From: Usitatibacter sp035624355
Lineage (GTDB): Bacteria > Pseudomonadota > Gammaproteobacteria > Burkholderiales > Usitatibacteraceae
NCBI GenBank assembly: GCA_035624355.1
Contig: DASPRQ010000019.1
Span: 1-21,463 of the forward strand
Reading direction: 5' to 3'
Length of the DNA stretch: 21,463 nucleotides
Every line of letters begins with the position of its first letter. Positions within the stretch are counted from its first letter, which is position 1. Shown piece after piece: positions 7,469 through 14,619 of this stretch. Under the pieces are notes generated by a model. The model was not told the origin of the DNA. It saw only the letters and a program-made list of their open reading frames with translations, and searched no databases. Made by a program: the position numbers and the translations under genes.

Positions 7469-8169
7469 ATGACCGAACACAGCAGCAAGCAGTACGACCA
7501 GGATCTCGAAGCCGTCCGCTCGCGCATGATGCAGATGGGGGGCCTCGTCGAGTCCCAGATCCGTGCGGCCATGGACGGGTTCCTCGACGGCAACCTCGAG
7601 ACCATCGACCAGGTCGTCGCGGCCGACGCGAAGGTGAACGAGCTGGAGCTCGCGATCGACGACGGCCTGGGCCACCTCATCGTGCGCCGCCAGCCGGCCG
7701 CCGGGGACCTGCGGCTCATCATGGCGATGAGCAAGGCGGTGGTCGACCTCGAGCGCATCGGCGACGAGGCGGCGAAGATCGCGCGCATGGCCCGCGAGCT
7801 GCACGCGGCCCCGCCGGCGGTCAACACGCGCCTCGCCACGATCGCGCACATCTCGGACACGGCGATCGGCCTCCTGCGCCGCGCCCTCGACGCCTTCGCG
7901 CGCCTCGACGCCGCGGCCGCCGCCCGGGTGATCGGGGAGGACGTGGCGATCGACTCGGAGTTCACGGCGATCATCCGCCAGCTCATCACGTTCATGATGG
8001 AGGATCCGCGCACGATCTCGACCTCCATCAACATCCTCTGGGTGGCGAAGGCCTTCGAGCGCATCGGAGACCACGCGAAGAACATCGCCGAGCAGGTGAT
8101 CTACGTCGTGCGGGGCCGGGACGTGCGCCACACGCCGCTCGCCGAGGTGGAGCGCGAGGCCCTCGGCCG

Positions 8170-8173
<4 letters not shown>
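7469..8173 (+). CDS. phoU: Phosphate signalling protein PhoU
   Basis: 234 residues, the normal length. PhoU is a cytoplasmic helical protein that connects the PstSCAB transporter with PhoR and represses the Pho response when phosphate is plentiful. The two three-helix repeats each carry the metal-binding motif: ERIGDEA (95-101) and FERIGDHAKNIAE (starting about 196). The ATG at 7469 is chosen because GGGAGAGG lies just upstream; the frame is open further upstream but that part has no family similarity. The stop overlaps the phoB start (ATGA). PhoU commonly ends the pst operon; here it heads the phoBR operon, behind its own PHO box, while pstSCAB lies 5 kb away on the opposite strand. Confidence 0.96.
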
Positions 8174-8859
<686 letters not shown>

Positions 8860-8866
8860 GGCGGCG

Positions 8867-10147
8867 ATGATCGGGATCGGGGCGAGCGCCCTCGTCGCCG
8901 CGGTGGTGGGCTACCTGCTCGAGCCCGCCTGGGGCTGGATGCTCTTCAGCGTGGCGCTCCTCGCCATGCTGCTCTACCACCTGCGCAAGCGCGCCCAGCT
9001 GATGGACTGGCTCGAGCACGGCGGCAGCCCCGAGCCCCCGCGCGCGCGCGGCGTCTGGGACGAGCTGCACGCGCTGCTGCACCGCTCGCGCCGCGAGGCC
9101 GCGCGCCGGGAGGCGGAGCTGGTGCACGCCGTCACCCGCTGGCGCCAGGCGGCGCGGGCGCTGCCCGACGGCGTGGTGCTCCTCGACGGCGACCGCATCG
9201 CCTGGTGCAACGACACCGCGAGCCTGCACCTGGGCATCGATCCGGTGCGCGACCTCGACACCTCGATCACCCACCTCGTGCGCATCCCGGAGTTCCTCGA
9301 GTACCTCGGCTCCGGCGAGTACGGCCGCCCGATCCAGGTGCAGGATCCGCACTCCGACCGCGTGCTGTCGCTGCTGGCGATCGCCTACGGGGAGGACCAG
9401 CGGCTGGTGCTCTCGCGCGACGTGACCCAGTTCCGCAAGGTGGAGCAGATGCGCCGCGAGTTCGTGGCGAACGTCTCCCACGAGCTGCGCACGCCGCTCA
9501 CCGTGGTCGCCGGCTTCCTCGAGACCCTGCGCGAGGAGAAGGACCCCGAGGCCGCGCGCCGCTACCTGGGGCTCATGAGCGACCAGGCGAGGCGCATGCA
9601 GCGCCTGGTCGAGGACCTGCTCACGCTCTCCGCGCTCGAGTCGTCGCCGCCCCCGCCCATGGAGGAGCCGATCGAGATGCGCGGCCTGCTCGAGCGGCTG
9701 GGGGCGGAAGCGCGGGCGCTTTCCGGCGGGCGCCACCGCATCGAGGTCGAGGGCGAGACGGGGATCGACCTGCGCGGCAGCGAGAAGGAGCTTTCGAGCG
9801 CGTTCGGGAACCTCGTGAGCAACGCCATCCGCTACACGCCCGAGGGCGGCACCGTGCGCCTCAAATGGCACCGCTTGCCCGACGGGGCGGCCTTCGACGT
9901 CGAGGACACGGGGATCGGCATCGCGGCCGAGCACATCCCGCGGCTCACGGAGCGCTTCTACCGCGTCGACCGCGGGCGCTCCCGGGAGACGGGCGGCACG
10001 GGCCTCGGGCTCGCGATCGTGAAGCACGCGCTCGCGCGCCACGGCGCCACGCTCGACATCGCGAGCACGCCCGGGGAGGGCAGCCGCTTCAGCGCCCGCT
10101 TCACCGGGCCGAGGGTGCGCGAGGCCGCGTCCGCCGCGCAGGCGTAG
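8867..10147 (+). CDS. phoR: Phosphate regulon sensor histidine kinase PhoR
   Basis: 426 residues. Two membrane spans close together near the N-terminus (about 5-37) with hardly any periplasmic loop, as in PhoR proteins that sense phosphate through Pst/PhoU rather than directly. Then a linker and a PAS domain (about 90-185, starting RALPDGVVLLDGD), the HisKA motif FVANVSHELRTPLT with phospho-accepting His205, and the HATPase domain with the N box around NLVSNAIRYTPEGG (315-328), G1 DTGIGI (347-352), the F box ERFYRVDRGRSR and G2 GGTGLGLAIVKH (376-387). GAGG about 7 nt before the ATG supports the start. Convergent with the small ORF that follows, with 12 nt between the stops. Confidence 0.96.
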   Translation: MIGIGASALVAAVVGYLLEPAWGWMLFSVALLAMLLYHLRKRAQLMDWLEHGGSPEPPRARGVWDELHALLHRSRREAARREAELVHAVTRWRQAARALPDGVVLLDGDRIAWCNDTASLHLGIDPVRDLDTSITHLVRIPEFLEYLGSGEYGRPIQVQDPHSDRVLSLLAIAYGEDQRLVLSRDVTQFRKVEQMRREFVANVSHELRTPLTVVAGFLETLREEKDPEAARRYLGLMSDQARRMQRLVEDLLTLSALESSPPPPMEEPIEMRGLLERLGAEARALSGGRHRIEVEGETGIDLRGSEKELSSAFGNLVSNAIRYTPEGGTVRLKWHRLPDGAAFDVEDTGIGIAAEHIPRLTERFYRVDRGRSRETGGTGLGLAIVKHALARHGATLDIASTPGEGSRFSARFTGPRVREAASAAQA

Positions 10148-10159
10148 CCCGCCGGCGCG

Positions 10160-10339
10160 CTAGCGTCCCCGGAGCAGCCGTTCCTTCGCCTGGCGGTAGC
10201 GCACGGTCGCGGCATCGCGCGCCGCGATGAGGCGCCGCAGGGTTTCGGTGTCGAGCACCGCGTCGGGCGCATCGTCCTCGAAGTCGCTGCGCCGCCCTTC
10301 GGCCTCGTGGGGGGGCGGGGTGGCCGGGTCTGGGGGCAT
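10160..10339 (-). CDS. Small hypothetical protein, 59 residues
   Basis: The ATG at 10339 is preceded on the minus strand by a near-perfect Shine-Dalgarno, CCGGAGGTTTCACC, 7 nt upstream, which is the main reason to regard it as real. The product opens with a Pro/Glu/Asp-rich disordered stretch (MPPDPATPPPHEAEGRRSDF) and ends in a basic amphipathic helix (DTETLRRLIAARDAATVRYRQ). No signal peptide, membrane span or cysteine. I do not recognise the family. It lies tail to tail with phoR. The frame is open about 13 codons further upstream, but the ribosome binding site fixes this start. A plus-strand transcript reading past phoR to the terminator at 10485-10513 would be antisense to it. Confidence 0.6.
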   Translation of the reverse strand: MPPDPATPPPHEAEGRRSDFEDDAPDAVLDTETLRRLIAARDAATVRYRQAKERLLRGR

Positions 10340-10484
10340 GGTGAAACCTCCGGAATCCTCAGGCTTCCAGGCTAGCACCCGAGGCTTTCACCGGAATGAC
10401 ACCGCCTGTCGCAATCCGGTCATGTGGAAGGGCTAGGGTGGAAGCGGTGCCGACGGCTCTTCGTGGCCCCGCACCCAGGGCAGT

Positions 10485-10513
10485 TGCCCCGCCTCGCGCG
10501 GGGCATTTTTTTT
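10485..10513 (+). terminator. Strong Rho-independent terminator with no gene directly upstream
   Basis: Stem GCCCCGC (10486-10492) and GCGGGGC (10498-10504) with a 5-nt loop CTCGC, one further T-A pair, then eight T residues (10506-10513). It works only on the plus strand. The nearest plus-strand gene, phoR, ends 338 nt upstream. The terminator therefore either ends a long phoR 3' UTR that runs antisense across the small minus-strand ORF, or ends a small RNA transcribed from about 10400-10440. It also insulates the plcP-like promoter just downstream. Confidence 0.85.
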
Positions 10514-10539
10514 GCAGCGTCCCCGCGGGTCGAGGCCCG

Positions 10540-10579
10540 GCGTCACGCAATCGTCACGCCCGTGACACGAGCCTGACTT
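10540..10579 (+). promoter_or_regulatory. Tandem PHO boxes and promoter of the lipid cassette
   Basis: Four half-sites start every 11 bp: GCGTCAC (10540), TCGTCAC (10551), GTGACAC (10562) and CTGACTT (10573), each separated by 4 bp; the first pair is the closest to the PhoB consensus. The array ends exactly 10 bp before GACAAT (10590-10595), a 4-of-6 match to the -10 hexamer. No normal -35 is visible, as expected for a PhoB-activated promoter. Transcription would start near 10602, next to the ATG at 10605. Confidence 0.7.
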
Positions 10580-10604
10580 GTCGCGCGCCGACAATCCCTT
10601 GCGC

Positions 10605-11477
10605 ATGGAAGCTGCGAACAAGGATCAACACGAGGGCGAGGCGGCGACGCTGCGCTGCCGGGCGATCTTCATCTCCGACGTGCACCTCGGAACGCTCTCC
10701 TGCCAGGCCGAGCGCCTCCTCGACTTCCTGCGCCACACCGACAGCGACGACCTCTACCTCGTCGGCGACGTGATCGACGGCTGGCAGCTCAAGCGCCGCT
10801 GGTACTGGCACCAGAGCCACAACGACGTGATCCAGAAGGTGCTGCGCAAGGCGCGCAAGGGAACGCGCGTCACCTACGTCGCGGGCAACCACGACGAGGC
10901 CCTGCGCCACGTGATCGGGGTGGCCTTCGGCGGCATCGAGATCCGCGCCGAGGCCGAGCACGTGACCGCCGACGGGCGGCGCCTGCTCGTGATCCACGGC
11001 GACCTCTTCGACGCGGTCGTGCAGCAGGCGAAATGGCTCGCCCACGCCGGCGACTCGCTCTACGTGGCCGCGCTCAAGCTCAACCGCTGGCTCAACCACT
11101 GGCGCGCGAAGCTGGGGTTCCCGTACTGGTCGCTCGCGCAGTTCCTCAAGCAGCGCGTGAAGAACGCGGTGAGCTACATCGGGAAGTTCGAGGACGCGCT
11201 CGCCCACGAGGCGCGCCGCCGCGGCTTCGACGGCGTGGTCTGCGGGCACATCCACAAGGCCGAGATCCGCGACATCGGCGGCATCCTCTACTGCAACGAC
11301 GGGGACTGGGTCGAGAGCCTCACCGCGCTCGTGGAGATGCACGACGGGGAGCTGCGCATCATCGACTGGAAGGCGATCGAGGCGCTGCGGATGAGCGCGA
11401 CGAGGGCGCAGAAGGCCCTCCCCGCGCCGGGCCATCTTTCCCCGGGAGCCGAGCTTGCGAATTCTCCTGGTCACTGA
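10605..11477 (+). CDS. plcP: PlcP-like phospholipase C (metallophosphoesterase)
   Basis: 290 residues of the calcineurin-like metallophosphoesterase superfamily, the group often labelled UDP-2,3-diacylglucosamine diphosphatase. Metal-binding motifs in order: SDVHLG (Asp25, His27), VGDVIDGW (Asp55), GNHDE (Asn95, His96), IHGD (His131), CGHIHKAE (His215, His217). The segments WYWHQSHNDVIQK, PYWSLAQFLKQRVKNAV and CNDGDWVESLTALVE match what I recall of the PlcP subgroup rather than LpxH. In Sinorhizobium and marine bacteria PlcP hydrolyses phospholipids to diacylglycerol under phosphate starvation. The tandem PHO boxes, the Pho neighbours and the overlapping glycosyltransferase support that role here (inference; activity unproven). 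No Shine-Dalgarno precedes the ATG at 10605; an in-frame TTG at 10578 is a less likely start because it lies upstream of the predicted -10. Confidence 0.82.
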   Translation: MEAANKDQHEGEAATLRCRAIFISDVHLGTLSCQAERLLDFLRHTDSDDLYLVGDVIDGWQLKRRWYWHQSHNDVIQKVLRKARKGTRVTYVAGNHDEALRHVIGVAFGGIEIRAEAEHVTADGRRLLVIHGDLFDAVVQQAKWLAHAGDSLYVAALKLNRWLNHWRAKLGFPYWSLAQFLKQRVKNAVSYIGKFEDALAHEARRRGFDGVVCGHIHKAEIRDIGGILYCNDGDWVESLTALVEMHDGELRIIDWKAIEALRMSATRAQKALPAPGHLSPGAELANSPGH

Positions 11478-12480
11478 CGCCTGGGCGCCGCAGGTGAACG
11501 GCGTCGTCGTGACGCTCGCGAACACCGTGCGCTGGCTCGAGCGCCTGGGGAACGCGGTGAGCGTGCTCTCGCCCGAGGGCTTCCGCACGATCCCGATGCC
11601 CACCTATCCCGAGATCCCGCTCGCGGTCATGCCGGGGCGCAAGGTCGCGCAGCGCTTCCTCGAGTTCGACCCCGAGGCGGTCCACATCGCCACCGAAGGC
11701 CCGCTCGGCATCGCCGCGCGCGCCCATTGCGTGCGGCACGGCCTCGCCTTCACGACCGCGTACCACACCTGCTTTCCGGAGTACGTGAAGCCGCGCTTCG
11801 GCGTGCCGCTCGCCTGGACCTACGCGTGGCTGCGGCGCTTCCACTCGCGCTCCTCCGCCGTGCTGGTGGCCACCCCCACCATCCGCGGGATGCTCGAGGA
11901 GCGCGGCTTCGCGCGCATCGTCCACTGGTCGCGCGGGGTCGACACCGAGATCTTCCATCCTTCCGCCCAGCGGTTCACGGACCTGCTCCGCCCGGTCTTC
12001 CTCTTCGTCGGCCGCGTCGCCGTGGAGAAGAACATCGGCGCTTTCCTCTCCCTCGACTTGCCGGGCACGAAGGTCGTCGTGGGCGACGGCCCTCAGCGCG
12101 CGGAGCTCGAGCGCCGCTTCCCCGAGGCGGTCTTCGCCGGCGCCCTGCACGGCCGGGAGCTCGCCTCGTACTACCAGCGCGCGGACGTCTTCGTCTTCCC
12201 GAGCCGCACGGACACCTTCGGGCTCGTGCTGGTTGAGGCGATGGCGTGCGGCACCCCGGTAGCCGCCTTCCCGGTGCGCGGCCCCATCGACGTCGTGCAC
12301 GACGAGCACGCCGGCGTGCTGGACCAGGACCTCGGGGCGGCGGCGATGGCGGCCCTCGCCCTCGACCGCGAGCGGGTGCATCGCTTCGGGGCGCGCCACT
12401 CGTGGGAGCACTGCACGCGCCAGTTCCTCTCGAGCCTCGTGCCGGCGCGCGGCGGGGCCACGGTGGCCCGGGCCGCCTAG
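11455..12480 (+). CDS. GT4-family glycosyltransferase, probable diacylglycerol glycosyltransferase
   Basis: 341 residues, GT-B fold. The N-terminal domain starts MRILLVTDAWAPQVNGVV with the acceptor-side Gly loop (NGV, 15-17). The C-terminal donor domain has FVGRVAVEKN (184-193), GDGP (210-213) and the DX7E version of the retaining GT4 motif (Asp253, Glu261 in RTDTFGLVLVEAMACG). The family includes mannosyl-, glucosyl- and glucuronosyltransferases that act on lipid anchors, including Agt of phosphate-starved bacteria, which glycosylates diacylglycerol. The start is a TTG at 11455 with GGGAG 6 nt upstream; it lies 23 nt inside the end of the plcP-like gene, so translation is coupled. The coupling and the shared PHO-box promoter suggest it uses the diacylglycerol released by that enzyme. 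The sugar donor cannot be read from sequence. Not recognised with certainty as agt, so no symbol is given. Confidence 0.8.
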   Translation: MRILLVTDAWAPQVNGVVVTLANTVRWLERLGNAVSVLSPEGFRTIPMPTYPEIPLAVMPGRKVAQRFLEFDPEAVHIATEGPLGIAARAHCVRHGLAFTTAYHTCFPEYVKPRFGVPLAWTYAWLRRFHSRSSAVLVATPTIRGMLEERGFARIVHWSRGVDTEIFHPSAQRFTDLLRPVFLFVGRVAVEKNIGAFLSLDLPGTKVVVGDGPQRAELERRFPEAVFAGALHGRELASYYQRADVFVFPSRTDTFGLVLVEAMACGTPVAAFPVRGPIDVVHDEHAGVLDQDLGAAAMAALALDRERVHRFGARHSWEHCTRQFLSSLVPARGGATVARAA

Positions 12481-12489
12481 GAGCCCTCC

Positions 12490-12900
12490 GTGATTCCCGA
12501 CGAGCCGCTGACCCCCGCGCCCGTCGAGAGCCCCTTCAAGGGCAAGCGCGGGGCGGCCCGCATCGTCCAGGCGTTCTTCAACTCGCTCGCGGGTCTCGCC
12601 GACGCGTGGCAGCACGAGAGCGCCTTCCGGCAGGAGATCCTGATGGCGGCGGTGCTCGTTCCCGCGGCCTGCCTCGCGCCCGTGTCGGCGGCCGAGCGCG
12701 CGCTCCTCGTGGGCTCGGTGCTGCTGGTCCTCATCGTGGAGCTGCTCAACTCGAGCGTGGAGGCGGCGATCGACCGCATCTCGTTCGAGCGCCACTCCCT
12801 GTCGCGCCGCGCGAAGGACATCGGCAGCGCCGCCGTGTTCGTGGCGCTCGTGCTGATGGCCGTCGTGTGGGCCTTCGTCCTCGTGCCGCACCTGCCCTAG
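12490..12900 (+). CDS. dgkA: Diacylglycerol kinase DgkA
   Basis: 136 residues, slightly longer than the E. coli enzyme (about 122) because of a Pro-rich N-terminal tail. DgkA is an integral membrane trimer that phosphorylates diacylglycerol to phosphatidic acid with ATP. Motifs: amphipathic helix with HESAFRQE (42-49), signature ELLNSSVEAAID (84-95), and RRAKDIGSAAV (106-116); three membrane spans at about 51-65, 70-88 and 112-133. The GTG start at 12490 has AGGAG 6 nt upstream and follows the glycosyltransferase by 9 nt, so it is the third gene of the PHO-box cassette. It could return diacylglycerol made by the PlcP-like enzyme to phospholipid synthesis, or handle diacylglycerol from periplasmic glucan or lipid A modification as in enteric bacteria. 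Confidence 0.93.
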   Translation: MIPDEPLTPAPVESPFKGKRGAARIVQAFFNSLAGLADAWQHESAFRQEILMAAVLVPAACLAPVSAAERALLVGSVLLVLIVELLNSSVEAAIDRISFERHSLSRRAKDIGSAAVFVALVLMAVVWAFVLVPHLP

Positions 12901-12911
12901 GAGGGGGCCTT

Positions 12912-12952
12912 GCCGCAGGCCGAACCGGTCCGCGCACCGGCCGCGGAGCGGC
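12912..12952. terminator. GC-rich dyads between convergent dgkA and pstB
   Basis: The 61-nt gap between the two stop codons holds an inner hairpin CCGGT-CCGCGC-ACCGG (12925-12940) and outer arms GCCGC (12912-12916) and GCGGC (12948-12952). There is no T tract on either strand, so it is at most a weak bidirectional terminator. Confidence 0.3.
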
Positions 12953-12961
12953 ACCTCGTAG

Positions 12962-13753
12962 CTAGCCGAAGCGGCCCGTGATGTAGTCTTCCGTGGCCTG
13001 CCGGGTCGGCTTCACGAAGAGCTGGTCGGTGGCGCCGAACTCGATCAGCTCGCCGAGGTACATGTAGGCGGTGAAGTCCGAGACCCGGGCGGCCTGCTGC
13101 ATGTTGTGCGTCACGATCACCACGGTGTAGTCGTCCTTGAGCTCGGTGATGAGCTCCTCCACCTTCGCCGTGGAGATGGGGTCGAGCGCGCTGCAGGGCT
13201 CGTCGAGGAGCAGGACTTCGGGCCGCACGGCCACGGCGCGGGCAATGCACAGCCGCTGCTGCTGGCCGCCGGAGAGGCTGTCGCCGTTCTGGTGGAGCTT
13301 GTCGTTCACTTCCTTCCATAGCGCGGCCTTGGTGAGCGCCCATTCGATCCGCTCGTCCATGCGCGCCTTGGACAGGTCCTCGAAGAGGCGCACGCCGAAG
13401 GCGATGTTGTCGTAGATCGACATCGGGAAGGGCGTGGGCTTCTGGAAGACCATCCCGACGCGCGCGCGCAGGAGCGAGACGTCGGACTTCGAGGCGAGGA
13501 TGTTCTCCCCGTCGAGGATGATCTCGCCCGCCGCGCGCTGCTCGGGGTAGAGCTCGAACATGCGGTTGAAGGTCCTGAGGAGCGTGGACTTGCCGCATCC
13601 CGACGGCCCGATGAAGGCCGTCACGCGGTTCTCGGGCACCTCGAGGTTCACGTTCTTCAGGGCGTGGAAGCCGCCGTAGAAGAAGTCCAGGTTGCGGACC
13701 GTGATCTTGGACTCGGGCATCGGCTCGGGCGAGGGCTGGACGATGGCGTTCAT
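12962..13753 (-). CDS. pstB: Phosphate ABC transporter ATP-binding protein PstB
   Basis: 263 residues, normal length. It hydrolyses ATP to drive high-affinity phosphate import through PstC and PstA. Walker A GPSGCGKST (49-57), Q-loop VGMVFQKPTPFPMSIYDN typical of PstB, ABC signature LSGGQQQR (160-167), Walker B LLLDEP (181-186, Glu185), D-loop SALD and switch His216 in VTHNMQQA are all intact. The ATG at 13753 follows the pstA stop by 6 nt; there is no strong Shine-Dalgarno, so coupling is likely. It is the last gene of the pst operon: phoU does not follow it but lies with phoBR. Confidence 0.97.
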   Translation of the reverse strand: MNAIVQPSPEPMPESKITVRNLDFFYGGFHALKNVNLEVPENRVTAFIGPSGCGKSTLLRTFNRMFELYPEQRAAGEIILDGENILASKSDVSLLRARVGMVFQKPTPFPMSIYDNIAFGVRLFEDLSKARMDERIEWALTKAALWKEVNDKLHQNGDSLSGGQQQRLCIARAVAVRPEVLLLDEPCSALDPISTAKVEELITELKDDYTVVIVTHNMQQAARVSDFTAYMYLGELIEFGATDQLFVKPTRQATEDYITGRFG

Positions 13754-13759
13754 TGTCGT

Positions 13760-14617
13760 TCAGTTCCGGCCGCGCGCGAAGAGCGAGCGCGCCGCGATGT
13801 TGAGCCCCAGGACGAGGAGCGTGATGAGGGCGGCCCCGCCCCAGGCGAGGCGGTGCCACTCGTCGTACGGGCTCATGGCGAACTGGAAGATCACGACGGG
13901 GAGGTTCGCCATCGGGCGGTTCATGTCCGTGGACCAGAACTGGTTGTTGAGCCCCGTGAAGAGCAGGGGGGCGGTCTCGCCCGAGATGCGCGCCACGGCG
14001 AGGAGCACGCCGGTCACGATGCCCGCGCGCGCGGCGCGGTAGGAGACGCGCGTGATCATCTTCCAGCGCGGACATCCCAGGGCGACCGCCGCCTCGCGCA
14101 GGCTGTTGGGCACGAGCTTGAGCATGTCGTCGGTGGTCCTCACCACCACGGGGATCACGATGATCGCCAGCGCGCAGGCTCCGGCCCATCCCGAGAAGTG
14201 GTGCACGCGCGCCACGTACACCGAGTAGACGAACAGCCCGATCACGATCGACGGGGCCGAGAGCAGCACGTCGTTGATGAAGCGGGTGGCGGGCGCGAGC
14301 CATCCTCGCTGGCCGTACTCGGCGAGGTAGGTGCCCGCGAGGATCCCGATCGGGGTGCCGATGAGGGTGCCCGCGCCCGACATGAGGACGCTGCCGAAGA
14401 TGGCGTTCGCGAGGCCCCCGTCGGAGCCCGGGGGAGGCGTCATGCGCAGGAAGATCGAGGGCCGGAACGCCGCCGCCGCCTCCCACAGCAGCTCGCCCAG
14501 GATCCACGCGAGCCAGAAGAGGCCGAACCCGAGCGCCACCACCGAGAGCGCCATCATGACCGCGTTCGTGCGGCGGCGGCGCCGGTAGGTGGGATTGTCG
14601 AGGCTCGCGGTCGCCAT
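13760..14617 (-). CDS. pstA: Phosphate ABC transporter permease PstA
   Basis: 285 residues with about six membrane spans. It forms the phosphate channel together with PstC. Family segments: FGSVLMSGAGTLIGTPIGI, NDVLLSAPSIVIGLFVY, the cytoplasmic EAA-type loop NSLREAAVALGCPRWKMITR (171-190) that contacts PstB, and AVARISGETAPLLFTGL, a hallmark of PstA. A basic patch YRRRRRTN at 11-18 precedes the first span, consistent with a cytoplasmic N-terminus. Start at 14617, 2 nt after the pstC stop. This gap and the 6-nt gap to pstB place it inside one polycistronic message. Confidence 0.95.
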   Translation of the reverse strand: MATASLDNPTYRRRRRTNAVMMALSVVALGFGLFWLAWILGELLWEAAAAFRPSIFLRMTPPPGSDGGLANAIFGSVLMSGAGTLIGTPIGILAGTYLAEYGQRGWLAPATRFINDVLLSAPSIVIGLFVYSVYVARVHHFSGWAGACALAIIVIPVVVRTTDDMLKLVPNSLREAAVALGCPRWKMITRVSYRAARAGIVTGVLLAVARISGETAPLLFTGLNNQFWSTDMNRPMANLPVVIFQFAMSPYDEWHRLAWGGAALITLLVLGLNIAARSLFARGRN

Positions 14618-14619
14618 CG

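Noticed and set aside
5488..8085. Very long open frame on the minus strand, and similar ones opposite aceE (18564-20489) and eno (997-2154)
   Set aside because: These are antisense frames kept open by the high GC content. Their translations are His/Arg/Ala-rich with no family motifs and they span several well-supported genes.
10385..10402. PHO-like pair CTTTCAC-CGGA-ATGACAC as a confirmed PhoB site
   Set aside because: Half-sites are poorer than the other three, and the sequence 10 bp downstream (AATCCG) is not a credible -10. Kept only as supporting detail for the small-RNA idea.
10605..11477. Annotation as LpxH (lipid A biosynthesis)
   Set aside because: The metal motifs are shared, but the longer length, the PYWSLAQFLK and CNDGDWVESLTALVE segments, the PHO boxes and the coupled glycosyltransferase fit the PlcP group better. 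It remains the main alternative.
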